From Stenogyne calaminthoides (taxonomy: Eukaryota > Streptophyta > Magnoliopsida > Lamiales > Lamiaceae), in NCBI GenBank assembly GCA_037126765.1, contig JBBCBC010000021.1:23329434-23393433 (forward strand): DNA of 64,000 nucleotides. The letters run 5' to 3'. Positions 10,780 through 21,389 of this stretch are shown one piece after another. Below the pieces are notes generated by a model. It made no database searches, was not told the DNA's origin, and worked only from the letters and a program-made list of their open reading frames with translations. Made by a program: the position numbers and the translations under genes. How positions within the stretch are numbered: the stretch's first letter is position 1; every line of letters starts with the position of its first letter.

Positions 10780-12460
10780 GTCAAGATTGTACTTCATTCT
10801 TTAGGTATGCGTCGAGTTTGATTGAGTTATGTATGTATATATATGTTGGTTGTTGAATTTTTGGATGGTACATGTACATGGGGTGTTTGTGGTATAGATC
10901 ATTAGTTTGGAACAAGGAAAAGAATCCGCTCATCTTAACAGATTGGTTTTGTAGTGATTTTAATACTCCAAATAAGCAATTCTGAGGAAGAAGATGTGTA
11001 TGAAAGGCTGCAATCTGTGGTTATGGATTTGTTTCCTGTTTATTTTCTTCAATATTGACTCTTTATAGTCTGAGCGCTAGCTACTCGTGCTCGACTCGAA
11101 TTTAATCGAGTCGAGTTCGAGTTAATAGGCTCACCAAGCTTGTGAGCCTAATTGAGCTTAATTGGGCTCACATAATTTTATTATTTATCAGTAGTAGTAT
11201 GTTAATTATTTACAAATATACTTTAGTTATAAATTGGGTCGAGATGAATTTGCAACCCGTTTGTACTATTGTCCTTTTATCAACTTGCAACATGTTTTAT
11301 TGACATTTTATCAATTTGTAACGTGTATAATTTTTTTTATCCAATTATAATCTATACTATTTTTATAATTCGATTGCAATATAAAACGTAGTTTAGGTTT
11401 CAACTGGTCAATTTCGTGTAGTATTTGTTAGTATATGTTGTAATTGAATAAATAAGATACAAGTAGCAAATTGATGAAAAATCATAATTAATAAACTCAA
11501 CATAAGAAAAACATATAGATGGTAAATATCAATTTGTAATTTGTATTATAATATTTTATAATTTTACAATCTATATAATTTTTTTAATACAATTATAAAT
11601 TAATAGTAACCTTTATAAATAAAATAACATCTCTATTTAATATATTTGTTATTGAGTCAAGTTGGAGCTTCAAATTCTTGTGTCGGGATTCGAGTTTGAC
11701 ACGACACGACTCGACTCGACTCATTCATTTACATGCATATTTACATTTAGTTATTATAAAAATTCTTGAAATAAATATTTACAAATAATAATAGATTGGT
11801 TAATTTTTTTTGAAATATATAGTATTATATATAACATTGAAAAAAATCTTTGAAATAAATATTAACACATAAAAGTTGATTGGATATTTTTTTGGGAATA
11901 CATGTATATTTCAATATATTATAAAAATATTTTATGATAACTATTGGAATATGGAAAATTACTCGCTAGTATCATCTTGTGAGCACCATTACTCTAAGGT
12001 GCTACACATTTTCACTCTTACGCTAAAGTACACAACATTCCAATTTCATCCTCATCCTCACACCCTCATTAACTGGACCCTATATTTTTTTTTTTTACCG
12101 ATAATCTTTATCTTGTCACTCTTCATTAATTTTGTACCTAATTAAATTTCCTCTCTGACCCCTGTCGCCTCTTTTCAAATTTGCATCCCCATTTTGATTA
12201 ATTTAATTGTGTTCCTTCTTGTTTTGGAAATGCTTTTACAAACAAAAAATTAGAAGCATCTGAATTTCTACTTTGCAATATTTGTGGACTGCCCATTGTT
12301 TGAACTTGGAAATTAAGGAATATGCAAAAGGGAATGAGATAAAAAGGAAAAATAAAAGGACAAATAATTTTTTTTTTACTTTTTTCTTTTAAAAGACAAA
12401 ATTGTGGGATGTGCAGAATTTTACATAAAAAGACAGACGGTTAAAAAAAATGGGGTCCTC
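10780..12460. other. AT-rich intergenic DNA
   Basis: No gene is seen. It contains a perfect 10-bp inverted repeat CTCGACTCGA/TCGAGTCGAG at 11090-11115 and related GAGTCGAG words at about 11120-11160 and 11700-11720. These look like pieces of a degenerate MITE whose ends I could not fix. The open frame at 11876-12145 is low-complexity and not credible. Confidence 0.45.
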
Positions 12461-12613
12461 ACTCTAAGGTACAAAATGTATGAGAAAATTACTATAAGGT
12501 ACAATGTGTAAATATTACGTTGAACATTAGTATCTAGTTTGAACTAAAGTGCAAAATATTTTTTGCACATTGTATCTTAGAGTAATTTTCTCATACATTT
12601 TGTACCTTAGAGT
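12461..12613. repeat. 51-bp inverted repeat (fold-back)
   Basis: The left arm 12461-12511 and the right arm 12563-12613 pair at 48 of 51 positions around a 51-base loop. The arms begin ACTCTAAGGTACAAAATG, and each contains two versions of the word ACTCTAAGGTAC. It may be a small MITE or a chance-amplified hairpin. A related word, ACTCTAAGGTGCTAC, occurs at about 11992. No clear target duplication was found. Confidence 0.7.
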
Positions 12614-12628
12614 AATTTTTCCAAAAAA

Positions 12629-12930
12629 ATTTGGGGTGTGCAAAATTTTATACGGGTGTGTAGAAATTTTTACGTGTGTGTAGAATTAAAAAAATTAATT
12701 AAATAAAAGGACAAATAATTAAAAAAAATTATTGCGTGCAAAATTATTTACGGGTGTACAAAATTTTGTGTGTGTGTGCAGAATTAAAAATATTAATTAA
12801 ATAAACGTACAGATAATTTAAAAAAATTGGGGTGTGCAACATTTTTATGAGTATGTAAAATTAAAAAAATTAATTAAACAAAAGGACAGTTAATTAAAAA
12901 AAATTGGGAGTGTGCAAATTTTTTTGACAA
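12629..12930. repeat. Degenerate minisatellite, about 75-100 bp unit
   Basis: The pattern ATTGGGGTGTGCAAAAT, then GTGTGCAGAATTAAAAA, then TTAATTAAATAAAAGGACA recurs with imperfect spacing (near 12629, 12729, 12825 and 12901). Outlying partial copies lie at about 12350-12450 and 13210-13250. Low-complexity, non-coding. Confidence 0.6.
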
Positions 12931-13776
12931 TTTGCAGAATGGTTAGGAATGCACAATTTAACTCTGCCCGAGTGGTTCATGGTTCAACCGGCCCGAATGG
13001 GTCATGGTTTAGGGTTCATGAATTTAGATTTTAGGGTGTAGGATTTTTTTAAAAATTAATTTAAATTATTTAATTAGATAATAAGTTGAGGTGGAAAGTC
13101 AAATCATCATTGGGCTCCATAAGGTGACCACTCGTGGTCTCCATATCAAAACTGTATATATATATATATATATATATACACACGAAGATTTTTTTTTAAT
13201 TAGTTAAATAGATGATTTAAAAAAAAAATTGGGGTGTGCAGATTTTTTAGGGGAATAAATGTTTAAATTTCGGTCAAAACATTCCAAAATAAATTCAAAA
13301 TTGCACAAATTTGATATTTTGTATCATATAAGGCTATTTAAATCTATAGCACTTTTTTTTGGACCTAGGAGCAACACTTAAGAAATATAGCACTTAAGAG
13401 TAAGAGTTACTTATAAAGGGTACCTAATAGTAACTAAAGTACTGGAAAATCTCAACACACGCCGAAATGTAAGTGAAAGTAGATAACAACTATGGATTCA
13501 TGAGAAAAAAAATGTAGTGTTATAATAACTGAAGTTTAAAATGACTATAGATATTCCGAAAAACATCTCTGAAAACCACATTTTTTATTTTTTTGGTTGA
13601 TTGAATAAAAAGTTCGAATTGTGTATATTATTTATTGGAGAGTTCCCCAAAATAATTGTTGGGAAATAAACCCTACAATAATATGTATGAATTGACTTGC
13701 ATGAACCTTATAGAAAAATAATAATAAATATGAAAGAAATCTAATGCAATTTTTTTTTTAGAAATCAATAGATGTG
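12931..13776. other. AT-rich intergenic DNA with a TA microsatellite
   Basis: No gene is seen. An uninterrupted (TA)n run lies at about 13154-13178. Two short GC-richer words (CCGAGTGGTTCATGGTT and CCCGAATGGGTCATGGTT) occur in near-tandem at about 12966-13013. Confidence 0.5.
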
Positions 13777-14176
13777 ATCATGATTTGTGTATATTTTTTT
13801 ATATGGAGAGTTTCCCATCATTATTATTTATTAATATTTATTTCAAAGATTTTTATTAATCTATTATATGTTAATATTCTTTTCAAATATTCGTTTCCCA
13901 ATTTAGCAATTATTTTTTGTGGAAAAATCCAATGGTTTTCAAATTTGGACTGATTTCTGCTAGATTTTATCATGATTTGTGTATATTTTTTATATGAAGA
14001 ATATTTCAAAGATTTCTCACAATCTATTATTATTTATTAATAATTTTTTCAAATATTCTCAAAGATTTTTCTCAATCTATTATTATTTGTTAATATTTTT
14101 TTTCAAATATTCGTTTTCCAATTTAGCAATTATTTTTAGCGGGAAAATCCAATTTTTTTTTTAAATTTGGGGCGGT
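13777..14176. repeat. Tandem duplication of a roughly 192-208 bp AT-rich block
   Basis: The block starting ATCATGATTTGTGTATATT and ending around GGAAAAATCCAAT/AAATTTGG occurs at 13777-13968 and again at 13969-14176. Inside the second copy the CAAAGATTTCTCACAATCTATTATTATT part is itself doubled. Both open frames here (13824-14009 minus, 13979-14164 plus) come from the low-complexity repeat. Confidence 0.75.
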
Positions 14177-14186
14177 TTGTGCTTTT

Positions 14187-14215
14187 TATATGTATATGTA
14201 TATGTATATGTATAT
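14187..14215. repeat. Hexanucleotide microsatellite (TATATG)n
   Basis: About four to five uninterrupted TATATG units, continuing into TATATAGATATAG. Confidence 0.85.
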
Positions 14216-14226
14216 ATAGATATAGA

Positions 14227-14985
14227 TTGTTTTCAAAATCGCTAAACAATGACACTTTGCACGCTAAGCAATATTACTTCGTGTACTAAATTGTGATACC
14301 GAGTTCAATGTAAAATTTCCGTGAACCAAGTTTATAAAAATTTGAAATGATTTCTCTCAGGATATTTTTTAGAGTCCGATAGATGACAAATAATAATGAA
14401 TAATCACTATGATACTATTTAAATATATATTAGACCTTATTATTTTAGATTTAGTAAACATATCAACTAAATAATCATCTTATCTAATAAGTTCATAAAT
14501 TAATACAAATTAAAATAATAGGAATCTTCGAATATAAATAAAAGAATTTGAATTGTGTGTGTAATACGATAAGGTTAAACTAGATTAATGTTTCCTACAC
14601 TTTTGTTCTTTTATTTTGTAATTTACTTTATTTTTAATTTGTAATTATAATTTCTTTACACGTGAATTTTAAATATATGTTTTCCATCAAATTCTTTATA
14701 ACCACTAATTAAACTTACACAATTTTTTTTTCAAAGCAACCCTCCCTTAATTAGTTGAATGATGGTTCGAGCAAAATACCATCTTTTACCCTTTAAAAAA
14801 TATGAATTTGGTTTTTATGTTACATGAGATTTGTCATAATATTCTAAAATTAATGTTTTTTCATTGCTACGAAAACTCTTTTGGATGTGATTTAGAATTA
14901 GAAGTCAGAGTGAGCAAAAAATATTGTTTTTAACGAGACGTTTACTTTAATTATTTATAAACTATGTGTGTAAATACAATTCAAA
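14227..14985. other. AT-rich intergenic DNA
   Basis: No gene, repeat or element end is recognised up to the hAT target duplication at 14986-14993. Confidence 0.5.
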
Positions 14986-15008
14986 GTTGTTTGTAGGCAT
15001 GCTAAAAA

Positions 15009-15299
15009 AAAACCGGAACCGGCGGTTCGAACTGGAACCGCCGGTTCCACGGTTCCGCGGTTCCGGTTCCGGAACCGAACCGAAACCGTAAATCCCACGG
15101 TTCAGTTCCGGTTCTAGCAAAACTAGAACCGGGAACCGCCGGTTCCAGAACCGGAACCGCCCCAAAATTTGAAAATTCTAGCCGTTGAGATCCAACGGCC
15201 CAGATTAAAGAGTCGTTGAGATCCAACGGCTGAGATCAAAGAGTCGTTGAAGGAACCGCCGGTTCCGGTTCGAACCGGCGGTTTTGACCGGTTTTTTTT
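15009..15299. repeat. Left subterminal GC-rich motif array of the hAT element
   Basis: Many copies of GGAACCG and CGGTTCC, often joined into palindromes such as GGAACCGCCGGTTCC, stand in otherwise AT-rich DNA. Two near-identical units containing GTTGAGATCCAACGGC (15183-15230) are also present. Subterminal arrays of short motifs are the usual transposase-binding sites of hAT elements; that role is inferred here. Confidence 0.8.
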
Positions 15300-15698
15300 T
15301 TTTTTTTCAATATTTCATCTATAAATACCAACTCATTCCACTCCAAAATTCACACCAAAGTTTATTCATCTCTCTCTCAAGTCTCAACTCTCACTCAATT
15401 CTCAAAGTTTATTATTTACATATTATTTACATTACATATTATATTTATACTACACTATATATCATACTATAGTAACTATACTCTATACACTACATATTAT
15501 ATTTATACTACACTATATATTATATACACTATATATTATATACACTATATATTACACTATACTAATACTAGTATACTACTATAGTACTATACTACATATT
15601 AGTATATTACACTACACTTACATAGTTACATACATATTACATTACACTACACTTACATACATATATTATTTACATATACTTACATACATATTATTATT

Positions 15699-17897
15699 AT
15701 GGCAAGCCATCAAAGCAAGGGTAAGGGTAAAGGCAAAGCTTCTTCCACCTCTTCCGTTCGTCTTCCACATCCACCGGCACCGATCGAGTGGAGTTTAGAT
15801 AATATTGAGGCCACACTTGGTCCCGGTTATGAGAATCCTCTTGAAGATGATGCTATACCACGACGTCCTACTCAAGAAAGCCAAAACCACCCAACCGAGT
15901 CCAATGCCGAGCCAACTCCAAGTCGAGTTCAACTTAAGTCGGATATTTTTGCACGTCACTTTAATAAAGTGATCAACGAGGATGGTACTATTAAAGTTCA
16001 TTGCAACTATTGTGACAAAATATATTCTTTTGTCAAAGGAGGAGGATATGGAACATTCGAGAAGCATTTGAAAAAAATTCATCCGGATAGAGTTGGAATT
16101 AGTTCAAACCAAGCACAACTTCATGGATTTACGTCAACCGGTGGCGGTGGTGGAGTTCAAGGTGAGGTAAGTAACCCCACTTCTCTATTTACATTTGATC
16201 AAATGAAATATAGAAAATTGTTAGCTAAATTTGTGTGCACACAACACCTTCCTTTTCAATTTGCCGATAATTCGTATTGGAATGATTTTGTTAACCTTGG
16301 TCTTCAACCCGCGGCAAAAAAAGTTTCACGTCATACTACTACTCGTGATGTTGCTAAAGTTGTTTATGAGTATAAATATGCTTTGATTAATCTATTTGCC
16401 GATTTAAATGTTAAAGTTTGTATATGTGCGGATAGTTGGAGTGATAATTTTCAAAAGCATAGTTATATAGGAGTTACATGCACTTGGATTGATGATTCGT
16501 GGACTCTTAACAAAAGATTGATTGCTTATAGAGATTTTGATACGAAACACAATGCCGTTAATATTAGAGATAAATTGCATGATATTTTAAATGAGTATGC
16601 TCTTACTAAAAAATATTTTCTATTGGTTTTGATAATGCTAGTGCAAATACGGCTACTATTGAAGATCTTACAAATATTTGTCAACCATATCTTGGTGGAA
16701 AAAATTTTCATGTTAGATGTATGTGTCATATTTTAAATTTATGCGTTCAAGATGGTTTAGATGCTTTGAAAGAACAAGTTGGTCCTATTAGATTCACTAT
16801 TTATTATATGTCGAGACATTCAAAATTGTTGAAAAAATGGAAAGTTTTTTGTAGAACATACAATATGCATCCCAAAAAAATTTCTCTTGATGTGTCAACT
16901 CGTTGGAATTCCACGTATAAATTGTTAAAGGAGTCTATGGATTATAAAGAAGCTTTATGTACATTTTTTACTCAAGAAAATTGTGGTATTCGTTTATATC
17001 CTCAATATTGGGATTCATGCACTTCTTTGTGTAAAATTTTGGGAATTTTTAATGATTCCACAAAAGTGTTATCCGGTGTTTATTATCCTACGTGTAATTT
17101 AGCGCTTGATTATTGTATTAAAGTTGCTCATGTGTTATATGAAAATATTACAAATCCTTTATTAAGTGGTGCTACTTTCTCTATGATGCAAAAATGGAAA
17201 AAATATTTTACAAATATTCCCGATCTATTCTTGGTTGCTAAAGTGTTTGATCCTAGAGTAAGATTGGATAGATTAATAATGATGTTAAATATGTATTATA
17301 ATTATTTATTTCCTAATAGACATATGGTCATGGCGGGTGAAGATGATGTATATCCTAATCCGGAAGAGATTGGTAATCGGATTAAAGTTACTTTAATGTC
17401 TTTATTTAGAGAATATAGTGGTCCCGGTTTTGAAGAAAATTTTGGTGGTGGTGGGGGTGGCTCTTCTATGAGTCAAGAAGAAGATATATTAACAGGTTTT
17501 TATGATGAACGTTCTCAAAAACGTCCAAGGTCTACTTCTAACCCTTATTACGAACTTGATCATTATTTATCCTCTTCATTTGCTCGGCTTGATGAAGAAG
17601 AAGACAACGCTACTTTTAATATACTAAAGTGGTGGTCGAGGATGAAAAATATCTATCCAATATTGTCAATGCTAGCAAGAGAAATTTTTGCATCTCCGCC
17701 TCAACCGCTTGGTTGAACAAGCTTTTAGTTTGGGAGGCTACACTTTGGATGCAACGAGATCGAATATGACCGTTGAAAACGTGGAAAACCAATGCTTGCT
17801 TGATGATTGGGTAAGAGCCGAAAAGAGAAGTCAAGAATTTGTTGATAATGATGATCAAGATAGCTCCGAAGAAACTACGACCGGAAGTGATGCATGA
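15699..17897 (+). pseudogene. hAT transposase (BED zinc finger, RNase H-like core, hAT dimerisation domain), frameshifted
   Basis: The start at 15699 (MASHQSKGKGKGKASS) opens a frame with a BED-type zinc finger at about residues 81-130 (CNYC and HLKKIH give the C2H2 ligands). The catalytic core region follows (CADSWSDNFQKHSYIGVTCTW). The frame then changes at an A-run (16608-16613, one base short) into the frame at 16721-17716. This carries CHILNLCVQDGL, DVSTRWNSTYKLL and DLFLVAKVFDPR, then the start of the hAT dimerisation domain (ILKWWSRMKNIYPILSMLAREIF). A second shift at about 17695-17710 leads to VEQAFSLGG and the C terminus ending near 17897. Total length, about 730 codons, is normal for the family. 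With only two indels, one in a homopolymer, it may be recently inactivated or a base-call error. Confidence 0.93.
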
Positions 17898-18418
17898 AGA
17901 ATCGAATCGATCCAAATCAACGAGGTAAGTTTGAGGTAAGAGAACTATGTGGACTTTGATTCCTATTTGGATACGTAGGCAACTTAATTTTAAGTTTCAA
18001 ACTTAGAATTTCTAAGTTTATTTCTTAAATTTAAGCTCAAGTCCAGTTTCTTTAAATCCCCCCCTCCCCCAAATTTATTTTGTAAAGTTTAAAATTTTAA
18101 GTTGTAATTGTAATTACTAATTCGATATAGTTCATTTTGTAATTTGAAAATTTGTAATAGTTCAATTAATTTGTAATAGTAGATTACTAGCTTATTTTAA
18201 GTTAAAATTACTATTTTGTAATAGTTCAATTACTTTGTAATAAATTAGGCTACTAATTTATAATAGTTCAATTATTAATGTAATCTTCAATTTAAATCCT
18301 CATATTAACAATAACAATGTCCAATTTCATGATCTATCTATACATTCCTTCAAATTTTAGATCCAAAAAACTAAGAAACACAAGAAAAAATATATGAAAA
18401 AAAAAAAGAAAAAAAAAA
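17898..18418. other. 3' non-coding region of the hAT element
   Basis: AT-rich, with repeated TTTGTAATAGTTCAATTA-like words (18110-18270) and an A-rich stretch before the right subterminal array. No gene. Confidence 0.55.
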
Positions 18419-18540
18419 CCGGTGGAACCGGCGGTTCGGAATCGGAACCGCCGGTTCGAGAACCGAACCGAAACCGCCTTGGCCACGGTTCGGTTCCGGT
18501 TCCCCCTCCCAGACTTTTGGAACCGGCGGTTCCGAAACCG
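18419..18540. repeat. Right subterminal GC-rich motif array of the hAT element
   Basis: Copies of GGAACCGGCGGTTC and GAACCGAACCGAAACC mirror the left array. They are followed within 12 bases by the right terminal inverted repeat. Confidence 0.8.
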
Positions 18541-18580
18541 TGAGCATGCCTAGTTGTTTGCTTCTTTCAATTTATCTATA

Positions 18581-18812
18581 TCTATACTATATTAAAAAAA
18601 TAGCTTGTGGTTGAGAAATATTTTTAAACCCTTTTACCCCTGTTACTTCTTACTTTGTTCAATTTGATCATTTCTTTCATTTTTTAATTTTATTTTAATT
18701 TACCATATTAAAAAGTGGCTTGTGGTTAAAAAATATTTTCAATTATGATATCTTACAGTAATTTACCATAACAAGAAATCTTACAGTAATTCGAAAGCAG
18801 ATTTCTCAACTA
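18581..18812 (+). mobile_element. Helitron-like 5' terminus fragment
   Basis: TCTATACTATATTAAAAAA at 18581 is the typical 5' start of many plant Helitrons. A second related block (CATATTAAAAAGTGGCTTGTGG) follows at about 18704. No matching hairpin/CTAG 3' end is visible before the copia A LTR begins at 18813, so the copia may have inserted into this element. Confidence 0.45.
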
Positions 18813-20185
18813 TGATATCTACGTGATCCCCAATCACGGACTTGCACGAACTTGCCAGCGTTGAATCCCTAGATGAATTTGCTAGGAAAATTATAACTCT
18901 AGATTTTATGGAAAGAATAATGAATTAACGTTGTTTGTGAATTTCCAAGAGCTTGCATATATAGGGAGGCCCAACTTAAAACCTAAGCTGGCCTGATTGG
19001 AAAATAAAATCTCTACAGATTTAATTCATATATATGTCAAATCTCTACAATTTGATTCCATATATATTAAATCCTAGAATAATATTCCATATATTATTAT
19101 TGGGAATTCCTATTTAATTAAATCCAATTTAATAAACAGTAATAATAATTAATTTCAAATTAATCTATTATTAATTAATTCTCCATAAATTAAATATTAA
19201 ATTCAATTTAACATTTAATCAACCAACTATAATCCGTAACAAGGAACTACTTATTGTGTGACCCATAGGCCCTCATATATCGAGCGAAAAGTCAAACTAA
19301 TGGTCTTAATTGAACCCTAGACAATAAATCAGGCATTCTCAATATTATGAGGTACGTTGCGAGAAATGTGCAACTACCTGTAACTTTAACATGGGCTATT
19401 ACGATTTCCTCCTTTCATTCACGAATACTCGATTAGTCTTGAACATGATGAAGTGTCTATTCAAATAACTTAATCAATTTATCTCTAATCACTAATTGAT
19501 CACTCATGTCACACTTGGCCACAAAGTCCAAGTTGACGTGCATTGACCAATGACTTTGATCCAATTATGATGAGAAGATGAGTATTCTCTCTATATCCAC
19601 TTTGAGAAATGAATCTTTTTCTTGACTCAACTACCACGCACATGCACTTCGTGATGAACCCAATCCAAGCCATATCTACCCATGGATGGGTGCAAGCATC
19701 GGTCATGGTCAAAGTTCATCACTCCACACATGTCGTGCGTATTGACCTCAAGTCAAAGGAGTATCACATCGCTCCCACTAACCGAGACATCCGTAGACAC
19801 ATATAGTGGAACTACATCAAACGGTTTCTCGGATGGGTATACCAATACCCTCCAAGGTATTTGTGCATCCATCACGAGATACCTAGTATCTCGTAGTAAG
19901 TGAGATCTTACTACACTCTCTAAGAGTTTGATGCAGATCGCACATCAATCTCCATTGCATCATCAATATCCATTCTTGATGATCCTCGATTGGGGCTATT
20001 TGAGAATCATGCTTAAGTCATCTGAGTTCTCACACACTCAATGACAGCATGACTCAAGGGAACACAGATAAGAACAAATGCAATCAAACATAATATTCTA
20101 ATAAGTGTAACGCCATACATTTAATATTAAATAAACAATAATAGTAAACCAACACTGAATATTATCTCAGCATTATGTCCTTACA
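18813..20185 (-). repeat. 3' LTR of copia A
   Basis: Read on the minus strand it begins TGTAAGGACATAATGC after the polypurine tract and ends GATATCA, so it has TG...CA ends over 1,373 bp. A TATA-like CCTATATATGC lies at about 18957-18967 (minus), marking U3/R. The small open frames inside it are not genes. Confidence 0.75.
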
Positions 20186-20209
20186 ATGGATCTCCCACTT
20201 GAACTAAAG

Positions 20210-20506
20210 TCAATCACCTACATGTCTAACCCTTAGACCATCAAAATGTCTAGTGTGTACATGAACACTCAAATCCTTGGTAAAAGGATCAACCAGATTA
20301 TCCTCCGTGGGGACACGTTCTAACTCTATCTCTCCTCTAGCGATTATCTCTCTTATCAAGTGATAACGCCTCGGTACATGCTTATTTCTCTTATTGGATC
20401 TCGGTTTCTTAGCTTGCATAACAGCACCAGTGTTGTCACAATACAATTTTATTGGATTGCTGGCACTTGGAACTACCCCTGTTATAGCCGTAATTATCCG
20501 AGCGTA
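20210..20506 (-). pseudogene. copia A RNase H C terminus (fragment)
   Basis: The reading includes PIKLYCDNTGAVMQAKKPRS, KHVPRRYHLIREIIARG and ELERVPTEDNLVDPFTKDLS, the conserved end of copia RNase H, stopping at 20210. Upstream of about 20506 the sequence becomes unrelated (gypsy A LTR), so the open frame that continues to 20611 is an artefact of the junction. Confidence 0.9.
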
Positions 20507-21006
20507 TGAATAATCACTCATAAGACAATGGAAGAGATGCGTAAATAGAGAAGAACACGTAATTTGGTGACCCAGTTCGCCGATTTTGGCTACTTCTGGG
20601 GGAAATACCAAGCCAGAAATTTTACTATAATATCTGCCTAAGAACTAGGATTTCGACCCTTTACAATGAATATTACAATGCATATTTATAGATGAGGAAT
20701 TAGGTTTCCTCCGTCCCCATGGGCCGAGGCCTTCGGTCCTCTAGGGTTTCCTACCGGATTGGGACGAATCCCGCGTTTAGCAGCAGTAATCCTGCCTTTT
20801 GTTTAAGCATTCCATAATCGTGCCTCGGAGGTCCGTCTTTATCGGCATCCTAGATTTTATCCCTTGCTTGCTCAACTAGCTCCAAGGAAGGTCACCAGAT
20901 TGTGGCGACCAGGCTTAGGCGACTTCCCTCCGGGTGCTCGTCGTAACCTGGTGCTCCATCTCTTGTCGCCCTGTGATGAGTGAATTATTACAGTGGGACC
21001 ATAACA
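20507..21006 (-). repeat. 3' LTR of gypsy A
   Basis: On the minus strand it runs from TGTTATGGTCCCACTG (ending next to the polypurine tract) to ...ATTATTCA, 500 bp. A minus-strand TATA box CTATAAATATGC lies at about 20671-20682. The left limit is inferred from TG...CA ends and loss of copia A homology. Confidence 0.7.
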
Positions 21007-21249
21007 ATTGCCCCTCAGGTTGTTAGCGAGATGGTAGCTGGTCGAACTGGTCCATGGTCCGCAATACCTAGGGCGACACCCGATCGTGGGTCCCGATGAG
21101 CCCAACCGTCGTTTTGAAAAGGGAGAAGGTAACGCCACCTTGCAAAGTCATGATGGCGCGTGGCCGCCACGCGCCCGGATCTTTCGGGATATGGCAAATC
21201 TGCCCCCGATTTTTGAAAAACTTTTTGCATCCGGGTCCCTGCCTTTTCT

Positions 21250-21256
21250 TATAAAT
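21250..21256 (+). promoter_or_regulatory. TATA box for the gypsy A additional ORF
   Basis: TATAAAT lies about 140 bp upstream of the ATG at 21390, in a region otherwise free of features (21007-21389). Gypsy B has a TATA box at the equivalent place on its antisense strand, which supports a real promoter. Confidence 0.55.
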
Positions 21257-21389
21257 TGACCCTTCCACCTTCTGCCCTAGAACGTTTATCTTTCCGAGCG
21301 TTCTTCTGCAAGTGTTTTGGTTTTTGCATCCTCTGGTAAGTATTCCTTCACCCTTATTCTCCTCCAAATTCCCCATTTCTTTGTTGGCA

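Larger units (their letters stand above)
14994..18552 (+). mobile_element. hAT superfamily DNA transposon, complete ends
   Basis: The element is 3,559 bp. Both ends carry the 10-bp terminal inverted repeat TAGGCATGCT, and it is flanked by an exact 8-bp target duplication GTTGTTTG (14986-14993 and 18553-18560), the hAT signature. It encodes one transposase on the plus strand (15699-17897, frameshifted). Subterminal regions are packed with GGAACCGCCGGTTCC-type palindromes. The region 15300-15690 is A/T-rich with TA-type microsatellites and probably holds the promoter and leader. The region 17898-18418 is the 3' non-coding part, with repeated TTTGTAATAGTTCAATTA words. Confidence 0.96.
18813..20506 (-). 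mobile_element. Ty1/copia retrotransposon A, 3' part (minus strand)
   Basis: The order along the minus strand is pol C terminus (20506-20210), polypurine tract AAGTGGGAGAT (just above 20185), then 3' LTR (20185-18813). The element is cut at about 20506 by gypsy A; the remainder is expected to the right of gypsy A, beyond the window. The host flank at the left LTR end is AACTA (18808-18812); its partner duplication is not visible. Confidence 0.8.

Noticed and set aside
11876..12145. Membrane protein gene (89 codons, hydrophobic)
   Set aside because: Low-complexity AT-rich DNA gives Phe/Ile/Leu-rich chance frames; no start context or homology.
15699..17897. Three separate genes in the hAT element
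   Set aside because: The three frames join into one transposase with domains in the right order; breaks are simple frameshifts.
20507..20611. N-terminal extension of the copia A RNase H frame
   Set aside because: Homology stops at about 20506 where the gypsy A LTR begins; the extension is read-through into the LTR.
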